A stretch of 64,000 nucleotides of DNA from AP-15 sp963790875 (GTDB lineage: Bacteria; Pseudomonadota; Alphaproteobacteria; ATCC43930; CGMCC-115725): positions 558,001 to 622,000 of the forward strand of contig CAWBQT010000003.1 of assembly GCA_963790875.1 (NCBI GenBank), given 5' to 3'. The notes beneath the pieces were generated by a model. That model made no database searches and was not told where the DNA came from. It saw only the letters and a list, made by a program, of their open reading frames with translations. Shown one piece after another: positions 58,611-64,000 of the stretch. Positions within the stretch are counted from its first letter, which is position 1; each line of letters opens with the position of its first letter. A program made the position numbers and the translations under genes.

Positions 58611-58755
58611 CCTCAGCTCCCGATCTGTTACCGATGGCCCACCCGGACCACTCCCCACAAAGCTTCATAGCTTCGTCGGCGTGCGGACCTCAATAAGCCG
58701 CCCAGGCGCCGCCGCCATCCAATGAACGAACATGCTTCGGGAGAATGACCATGGT

Positions 58756-59190
58756 CTATTCGACGACCCTTTTAACATCGTGTGCGGCGTAGGAGACCCG
58801 GTCGCGATCCTCGACCGTCCACGCCCAGTTGATGGTCTTGTCTTTTGCGCCCGTTCCACCAAGCTGCCCCCAGTAGGCGCTTGGATAGGCGCCGTGGGCC
58901 AAGGGCCCGTCGACGATCACGACGACATGGCCGTGCGCGTCGGGATGTGCCTGTTCCGACCCTTTCAGCCCGGCCATAACGAGCTTGCCATTGTGCGCAC
59001 TTTTCGCGGCCGCGACACCATCGGGCAGACTGGTCCAGCCCTCACCTGCACGAAGGGTTTCGACGATCTGGTCGGCGACACCTTGCAGCGACACGCCAAG
59101 CTCGGTCGCTACCGCTCTGGCGAACCCGCTGCAGTCGTCTGTGTGCGCCTCGAAGCAGGCCTCGCAGGCCTCTCTCACAGGATCGCCCAT
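58756..59190 (-). CDS. NlpC/P60-like cysteine hydrolase candidate
   Basis: 144 residues from ATG 59190. Cys20 in DDCSGFARAVATELGV and His88 in AHGHVVVIVDGPL are placed like the Cys and His of NlpC/P60 and CHAP peptidases, followed by PSAYWGQLGGTGAKDKTINWAWT. It is the intact counterpart of 30793-31188, which lacks the His segment. No signal peptide, so it would act in the cytosol or be delivered by another route. It diverges from the second amidohydrolase gene. Confidence 0.65.
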   Translation of the reverse strand: MGDPVREACEACFEAHTDDCSGFARAVATELGVSLQGVADQIVETLRAGEGWTSLPDGVAAAKSAHNGKLVMAGLKGSEQAHPDAHGHVVVIVDGPLAHGAYPSAYWGQLGGTGAKDKTINWAWTVEDRDRVSYAAHDVKRVVE

Positions 59191-59401
59191 GGGTTCCGTC
59201 TCCAATCCTCCCGACTGTCTCTTATATGGTTCCGCTGGGTGTGGAACGCTGTGAGTCGGCTCACACCCACCGAAATGAGTTGGTCGACGCTGACCGCTGG
59301 TCTCGGTGGGCGCGGCCGCGTGGCGCTATGTCGACCATAGTCGCGCTTACGCGCGGAAAACGCCGCTTGGGGTTGACAGCCCCCGCGCGTCGGCATAGCG
59401 T

Positions 59402-59433
59402 CGAGAAAACCAAACGGGCGTTTGGTTTTCTCG
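59402..59433. promoter_or_regulatory. probable TetR operator, site 2
   Basis: CGAGAAAACCAAACG-GG-CGTTTGGTTTTCTCG, a perfect inverted repeat with 15-base arms. The inner AACCAAACG-N2-CGTTTGGTT equals the site before the first amidohydrolase gene. It ends 21 bases before the ATG of copy 2, so binding would block transcription. The only TetR gene in view is at 53374-54024. Confidence 0.78.
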
Positions 59434-59454
59434 CGGAATTGGAGGAACGACGGT

Positions 59455-60579
59455 ATGAAGAACGCCTACAACATCATCGACGCGGACGGCCACATCCTCG
59501 AACCGCTCGATCTGTGGGACAAATACATCGATCCGAAATTCCGCGACCGGGCGCCGAAGATCGTCATGGGCGAGAACGGCAAGGAGCGGCTGGTCATCGA
59601 GGAGCACGCGGTCGGCGACGGTCAGCGCGGCATCGGCCGGATCGGTGCGGTCGGTGCGCGGCAGGGCGTCGTCGCGGGCGATACGATGGAGTACAAGGAC
59701 GGCAAGCCCGGCGGCTTCGACCCGCACAAGCGCATCCCGGACATGGACGCCGACGGCATCGACGCGGCCTTTCTCTATCCTAGCCTCGGCCTGTTCTCCG
59801 GTGCGATCCACGACCCGGAACTCGCCGCCGCGACCTGCCGCGCCTACAATCGCTGGCTCGCCGATTATTGCAGGCCCTATCCCGACCGCCTGTTCGGCGT
59901 CGCGATGCTGCCCCTGCAATCGGTCGATCTGGCGATCGCCGAGATGCGCTTCGCCCGCAAGGAGCTGGGCTTCAAGGCCGGCTTCATCCGCCCCAACCCG
60001 TATAGCGACAAGATGATCCACGACGAGCGTTACGAGCCGTTCTGGGCCGCCGCCGAGGATCTCGACATCGCGATCGGCTTCCACGAAGGCGCCTCGAGCG
60101 GCATGCCGACGGTCGGCGTCGACCGCTTCGAAGGCCGCGGCGCCCGCCACATCATCAGCCACACGATGGAGATGATGCTCGCCTGCATGAGCGTGATCTG
60201 GGGCGGTGTCTGCGAGCGCCACCCGAAACTGCGCGTCGGCTTTCTGGAATCGGGCGGCGGCTGGATCGCCCCGTGGCTCGACCGCATGGACCGGCATTTC
60301 GACGACCAGGGCTTCAACAATTCCGGGCTCAAGACGCGGCCGAGCGAACTCTTTCAGCGCAATTGCTGGATCTCGTTCGAGCCGGTCGAAGGCAGCGTCA
60401 AGGTGCTGGCCGACTATATCGGGCCGAACAAGATCCTCTGGGCGACCGACTATCCGCATCCCGACGGCTTCTTCCCCGGCGCGCCCAAGATGATGCTGGA
60501 CCAACTCGAAGGCCTGTCGGACGAAACCAAGCACGGCGTCATGGCCGGCGGTGCGATCGGCTTCTACGGCCTCAACTGA
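59455..60579 (+). CDS. amidohydrolase family 2 protein, copy 2
   Basis: 374 residues, ATG 59455 behind GGAGGAACG. Same domain and motifs as copy 1 but with an intact frame: VCERHPKLRVGFLESGGGWIAPW runs without a break, then WATDYPHPDGFFPGAPKMMLD. It leads a codirectional group with P450, [3Fe-4S] ferredoxin, [2Fe-2S] ferredoxin and a second P450. The 5-prime and 3-prime thirds differ from copy 1 at scattered positions, while about 350 central bases read identical. Confidence 0.92.
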   Translation: MKNAYNIIDADGHILEPLDLWDKYIDPKFRDRAPKIVMGENGKERLVIEEHAVGDGQRGIGRIGAVGARQGVVAGDTMEYKDGKPGGFDPHKRIPDMDADGIDAAFLYPSLGLFSGAIHDPELAAATCRAYNRWLADYCRPYPDRLFGVAMLPLQSVDLAIAEMRFARKELGFKAGFIRPNPYSDKMIHDERYEPFWAAAEDLDIAIGFHEGASSGMPTVGVDRFEGRGARHIISHTMEMMLACMSVIWGGVCERHPKLRVGFLESGGGWIAPWLDRMDRHFDDQGFNNSGLKTRPSELFQRNCWISFEPVEGSVKVLADYIGPNKILWATDYPHPDGFFPGAPKMMLDQLEGLSDETKHGVMAGGAIGFYGLN

Positions 60580-60654
60580 AGGCCTTTGTTTCCGGTGCGG
60601 CCCCACCCGGGGCCCGCGCCCAAAAAGAAAAACCGTGATGAGCAAGGAGGAACC

Positions 60655-61872
60655 ATGCCCCTGATTCCAGACGATATGTTCACCCCGGATGTCATCGCCG
60701 ACCCCTATACTTATTATGGCCGGCTGCGCGACGAGGATCCGGTGCATTGGAACGACACTTACGCGTTGTGGGTCATCACGCGCCACGACGATCTCGTCTG
60801 GCTGACCCGGCATCACGAGCTGTTTTCGTCGGCGGTCTTCAAGAATGATCCGCGGCCGGCCTACCCGGCGATCGACGAGTCGGATCTCGGCCTTTACGAG
60901 TATGTCAGGAACTACCAGGGCGACCAGTTCATCCAGCATGACCGGCCGGAGCATTTGGAGATGCGCCGGGTGGTGCATGGCTACTTCACGCCCAAATCGA
61001 TGGAGGCGTGGCGCCCCTTTGTCCAGAAAGCCGTCAAGGAATTGCTCGACGCGGCCGAGGAAAAGGGGTCGATGGACGTCATGCGCGACCTCGCGACCCC
61101 GTTGCCGGTCCTCGTGATCGCCGAGATGATGGGCGTCCCCGAAGCGGACCGCGGCCATGTCCGCAAGCTGGCCGAAAAACTGCTGTATATCGGGCGCGGC
61201 GAACACGACCGCATGAAGCCGCTGACCGAAGGCATGCAGGGGATGATCGATTATGTCTCGCCGCTGGTCGACGAGCGTATCGCCAAGCCGGGCGACGATT
61301 TCATCTCGGTGCTGGCGAGCGGCGAGAAGGCGGGCGTGTTCACGCGGCATGAGGTGCTGGTCAACACCTCGCTGCTGCTGTTGGCCGGCCACGAGACGAC
61401 GATCAACCTGATTTGCAACGGCAGCCTCGCCTTCATCCAGCATCCCGATCAATGGGCGCTGCTCAAGGAGGATCCGGCCGGGCACGCCAAATGGGCTACC
61501 GAGGAATGCCTGCGCTATGATTCGCCGGTCAAATCGATCCAGCGCATCGCCTCGGAGGACGTCGAGATGCGCGGCAAGACGATGCGCAAGACCGATCGCA
61601 TCCGGTGGTTTATTTCCTCGGCCAACCGCGACCCGACGATATTTGCCGAACCCGACAAATTCGACATCACCCGGCAGCCGAACCAGCATGTGGCGTTCGG
61701 CTCGGGAACGCATCACTGCCTTGGAGCCACCTTGGCGCGCGTCGAAGGTCAGGAAGTCTTCAAGGCCCTGGCCGAGCGTTTTCCGGGCTTCGAGATCGAG
61801 AGCGGACAATTGGAGTATCAGCCGAGCGTCACCTTTCGCTCGCTGAAATCTCTGCCGGTCGCCTGGCAGTAG
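60655..61872 (+). CDS. cytochrome P450 (class I, bacterial)
   Basis: 405 residues. I-helix oxygen-binding run LLLAGHETTINL, K-helix ExxR in ATEECLRYDSP, heme loop VAFGSGTHHCLGATLAR with thiolate Cys355. ATG 60655 follows AAGGAGG. Electrons are likely supplied by the [3Fe-4S] ferredoxin encoded 9 bases downstream. Substrate unknown; clustering with amidohydrolases, an SDR and a CYP153-like enzyme suggests hydroxylation of a hydrophobic compound such as a terpenoid or steroid-like molecule (inference). Confidence 0.95.
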   Translation: MPLIPDDMFTPDVIADPYTYYGRLRDEDPVHWNDTYALWVITRHDDLVWLTRHHELFSSAVFKNDPRPAYPAIDESDLGLYEYVRNYQGDQFIQHDRPEHLEMRRVVHGYFTPKSMEAWRPFVQKAVKELLDAAEEKGSMDVMRDLATPLPVLVIAEMMGVPEADRGHVRKLAEKLLYIGRGEHDRMKPLTEGMQGMIDYVSPLVDERIAKPGDDFISVLASGEKAGVFTRHEVLVNTSLLLLAGHETTINLICNGSLAFIQHPDQWALLKEDPAGHAKWATEECLRYDSPVKSIQRIASEDVEMRGKTMRKTDRIRWFISSANRDPTIFAEPDKFDITRQPNQHVAFGSGTHHCLGATLARVEGQEVFKALAERFPGFEIESGQLEYQPSVTFRSLKSLPVAWQ

Positions 61873-61881
61873 GAGGCGAGG

Positions 61882-62106
61882 GTGGCTCGCAAGCTGCGCG
61901 TCTGGGTCGACCACGACGTTTGCGTCGGCAACGCGATGTGCGAGACCTTCGCCCCGAAGGTGTTTCGCCTCAACGAGAACCGGCAATCCGAGGCGGTCGA
62001 TCCCGCCGCCGACACCGTCGAGAAGATCCTGGAGGCGGCGGAAAACTGCCCGGTCAGCGCGATTTTCGTCGAGGATGCCGAGACCGGGGAAAAACTGTTC
62101 CCATAA
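61882..62106 (+). CDS. [3Fe-4S] ferredoxin
   Basis: 74 residues, GTG start. WVDHDVCVGNAMCETFAP and AAENCPVSAIFVED give a C-x5-C ... C-P pattern with three cysteine ligands, as in P450-linked [3Fe-4S] ferredoxins. It sits 9 bases after the P450 gene and is its probable redox partner. Confidence 0.93.
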   Translation: MARKLRVWVDHDVCVGNAMCETFAPKVFRLNENRQSEAVDPAADTVEKILEAAENCPVSAIFVEDAETGEKLFP

Positions 62107-62140
62107 AGCTCGCCCCGCAATGACCCTGACGCCGTCCGTG

Positions 62141-62161
62141 TGGCCGGACTTGATCCGGCCA
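62141..62161. repeat. short palindromic intergenic hairpin
   Basis: TGGCCGGA-CTTGA-TCCGGCCA, perfect 8-base arms, in the 166-base gap between the two ferredoxin genes. This GGACTTGATCC type of hairpin is frequent between alphaproteobacterial genes. It could attenuate or end transcripts from the first P450 unit, but lacks a T-run. Confidence 0.45.
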
Positions 62162-62272
62162 CGCACGGCTTCTTGTCGAATGGGCAGGCCGGCGGTTAAA
62201 GAGGTGGGTGCGCGGGTCAAGCCCGCGCAAGGGGATTTGCTCGTAGACGGATGTTGAACAGGGCGACAACAG

Positions 62273-62599
62273 ATGCCGAAGGTGACCTATATCGAATATG
62301 ACGGGACCGAGCATCCGGTCGAGGTGCCGCTCGGCCTGTCGGTGATGCGCGGCGCCGTCACCAACGCCGTGCCCGGGATCGACGCCGATTGCGGCGGCGA
62401 GTGCGCCTGTGCGACCTGTCATGTCTATGTCGATCCGGCATGGCTCGACCGCACCGGGCTGCCCGAGCCGGGTTCGATGGAAGCCAGCATGCTGAGCTTC
62501 GCCGCGGCGGCCGAGCCTAATTCGCGGCTCTCCTGCCAGATCACGATGACGGAAGCGATGGACGGGCTCGTCGTGCGCATGCCGGAAGGCCAGCACTGA
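62273..62599 (+). CDS. [2Fe-2S] ferredoxin, adrenodoxin/putidaredoxin type
   Basis: 108 residues. ADCGGECACATCHVYV is the C-x5-C-x2-C motif and SRLSCQI supplies the fourth cysteine. It is expected to pass electrons to a P450, probably the one encoded 41 bases downstream. Together with the [3Fe-4S] ferredoxin, the cluster holds two different partner types. No matching ferredoxin reductase gene is visible in the window apart from the unrelated fused one near 5 kb. Confidence 0.93.
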   Translation: MPKVTYIEYDGTEHPVEVPLGLSVMRGAVTNAVPGIDADCGGECACATCHVYVDPAWLDRTGLPEPGSMEASMLSFAAAAEPNSRLSCQITMTEAMDGLVVRMPEGQH

Positions 62600-62640
62600 G
62601 AGCGCGCCATGATTCCGATTGGGGCGAACGGAGGGAGGCG

Positions 62641-63894
62641 ATGGACACATACGTGAATTATGCCGCTCGCGACGAAGCCTATGCGCTGCCGCTCGATGAA
62701 ATCGACGTCAGCGATCCGCGCCTCTATTACAACGACACTTGGTACCCTTATTTCGAGCGGCTGCGCCAGGAGGACCCGGTCCATTACACGCCGGCGAGCC
62801 CCTACGGGCCGTATTGGGCGGTCACCAGATATCGCGACATGGTCAAGGTCGAGGTGAACCACAAGGTGTTCTCCTCGTCCGACGATTTCGGCGGCATCCA
62901 GATCGAAGACCCGCCGAAGGGGATGGAGCGGACGAGCTTTATCCGCATGGACCCGCCCGAGCATGACGAGCAGCGTCGCGAGGCGAGCCCCAGCGTCAAC
63001 CCGATGAACCTCGCCAAGATGGAGAGCCTGATCCGCGAGCGCACCAGCCAGGTTCTCGATGGACTGCCGCGCAACGAGCCATTCAACTGGGTCGACCGGG
63101 TGTCGATCGAGCTGACCTCGATGATGCTGGCGACGTTGTTCGACTACCCGATCGAGGAGCGGCGCAACCTGATCCGCTGGTCGGATATCGCGATCGCCAA
63201 TATCAACGCGCCGGACGCGCCGGTTCGCTCCGAGGCGGAACGCTTTGCCGAGCAGCTGAAATTCACCGAGCACATGAATGAATTGTGGGAGGAGCGGGCG
63301 AAGCGGCCGCCGTCCTTCGACATCATCTCGATCCTGGCGCATGGCGAGGCGACCAGAAGGATGACGCTGCGTCAGAAGATGGGCATCCTGATCCTGTTCC
63401 TGGTCGGCGGCAACGACACGACGCGGAACTCGATGTCGGGCGGAGTCTGGGGCTTGAGCCGCTTCCCCGAGGAATTCGCTAAGGTGCGGGCCGACCGGGC
63501 GCTGATCCCGGGCCTCATTCCGGAAATCATCCGCTGGCAAACGCCGGTAATCCATATGCGACGCACGGCGCTCGAGGACGCCGAGATCGGCGGCAAAAGG
63601 GTCAAGCAGGGCGACAAGGTCGTGCTCTGGTACATCTCGGGCAACCGCGACGAGGACGCGATATCGGACCCCAACCGGCTGATCGCCGACCGGCTGCGGC
63701 CGCGCGAGCATGTCGCCTTCGGCTTCGGCATTCATCGCTGCCTCGGCAACCGCTTGGCCGAAATGCAGCTGCGCATCCTGTGGGAGGAGGTCCTGAACCG
63801 CGACCTCGAGATCGAGGTGCTCGACAAGCCGGTCTACGGCTATTCGAACTTCCTGCGCGCGATCCGATCCTTGCCGGTCCGCCTCGCAGCCTGA
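62641..63894 (+). CDS. cytochrome P450, CYP153-like
   Basis: 417 residues. FLVGGNDTTRNSMSGGVWGL (I helix with Asn-Asp-Thr-Thr), ExxR in IPEIIRWQTP, and heme loop VAFGFGIHRCLGNRLAEMQLRILWEE with thiolate Cys367. The I-helix sequence and the ending of the heme loop resemble CYP153, known as terminal alkane/fatty acid hydroxylases, though related CYPs act on terpenoids and sterol side chains. It is the last complete gene of the cluster, following the [2Fe-2S] ferredoxin. Confidence 0.93.
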   Translation: MDTYVNYAARDEAYALPLDEIDVSDPRLYYNDTWYPYFERLRQEDPVHYTPASPYGPYWAVTRYRDMVKVEVNHKVFSSSDDFGGIQIEDPPKGMERTSFIRMDPPEHDEQRREASPSVNPMNLAKMESLIRERTSQVLDGLPRNEPFNWVDRVSIELTSMMLATLFDYPIEERRNLIRWSDIAIANINAPDAPVRSEAERFAEQLKFTEHMNELWEERAKRPPSFDIISILAHGEATRRMTLRQKMGILILFLVGGNDTTRNSMSGGVWGLSRFPEEFAKVRADRALIPGLIPEIIRWQTPVIHMRRTALEDAEIGGKRVKQGDKVVLWYISGNRDEDAISDPNRLIADRLRPREHVAFGFGIHRCLGNRLAEMQLRILWEEVLNRDLEIEVLDKPVYGYSNFLRAIRSLPVRLAA

Positions 63895-63900
63895 CCACAC

Positions 63901-64000
63901 TTAAAAACTCTGTGGGGCGACCGCGCCCGCATGGTGGCCCGGCGCCGTGACGTCGCGCGGCACCGCGGCCGCAAGGTCCGGCGCGGACAGCAGGATGCTT
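63901..64000 (-). CDS. 3-prime end of an unidentified leftward gene (partial)
   Basis: The window's last 100 bases read leftward as SILLSAPDLAAAVPRDVTAPG...PQSF and then TAA at 63901. The frame is open to the window edge and the stop lies 6 bases from the convergent P450 stop, a normal arrangement. Only about 32 residues are visible, too few to assign a family. Confidence 0.45.
   Translation of the reverse strand, partial: SILLSAPDLAAAVPRDVTAPGHHAGAVAPQSF

Noticed and set aside
59347..62220. Antisense ORF of 957 codons opposite the second amidohydrolase and P450
   Set aside because: It mirrors well-supported genes on the plus strand, and its composition (Arg/His/Asp-rich, no domains) is that of a GC-rich shadow.

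Overview
The window is high-GC DNA from a probable alphaproteobacterium, most likely Hyphomicrobiales (Rhizobiales). The evidence is base composition, an HpnP-like hopanoid methylase homologue, CYP153-like P450s, a KatG, and dispersed intergenic repeats of a type I associate with Bradyrhizobium-like genomes. This placement is an inference. No rRNA, tRNA or CRISPR array was seen.

Layout. (1) 65-6985: catabolic genes, namely a CoA-transferase, an MFS carrier, a one-chain Rieske oxygenase/reductase and an aldehyde dehydrogenase. (2) 7215-8438: an OprB-like porin. (3) 8682-19794: a compact specialised-lipid cluster. It holds a flavin-dependent halogenase-like enzyme, a DevB-type adaptor, two DevC-type permeases, a DevA-type ATPase fused to a cyclic-nucleotide-binding domain, an HpnP-like B12 radical SAM protein, a type III polyketide synthase, an acyl carrier protein and a KAS II-like synthase. 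It reads as a system that makes and exports a decorated phenolic or resorcinolic lipid. (4) 19791-28151: a GNAT gene, a GIY-YIG gene, a leftward operon (amidohydrolase, MntA/HepT toxin-antitoxin pair, thiolase-like protein, DUF35 protein), a VapBC-like pair and two tandem amidases.

(5) About 28.6-47.9 kb is an accessory island containing three decayed copies of one tyrosine-recombinase family and a decayed serine recombinase. Its cargo includes a cell-wall-associated cassette (NlpC/P60-like protein, large membrane protein, peptidoglycan-binding lysozyme-like protein, lipoprotein, small membrane protein). Next comes a conflict-type operon (alpha/beta hydrolase, caspase-like protease, small protein, Ig-like plus prokaryotic-YEATS protein). 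A MITE-like element, a membrane-anchored patatin and a redox cassette (OYE family, di-heme cytochrome c, small membrane protein) follow. (6) 47.9-49.5 kb carries repeats and no convincing gene. (7) 49506-53263: katG, a DUF2914 gene and panC.

(8) 53374-63894 is a TetR-controlled catabolic cluster: TetR regulator, two nearly identical amidohydrolases, LLM flavin oxidoreductase, SDR, two cytochromes P450 and two ferredoxins ([3Fe-4S] and [2Fe-2S]). Both amidohydrolase genes are preceded by the same AACCAAACG-N2-CGTTTGGTT palindrome, the likely TetR operator. A second lipoprotein/NlpC-like locus (57336-59190) sits between them.

About a dozen conserved genes are interrupted by a single extra base. 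In one case a paralogue in this window shows the uninterrupted sequence. Many of these are probably sequencing insertions, so the genes are annotated as full-length units with the break noted. The recombinase remnants have real deletions or stops and are called pseudogenes.
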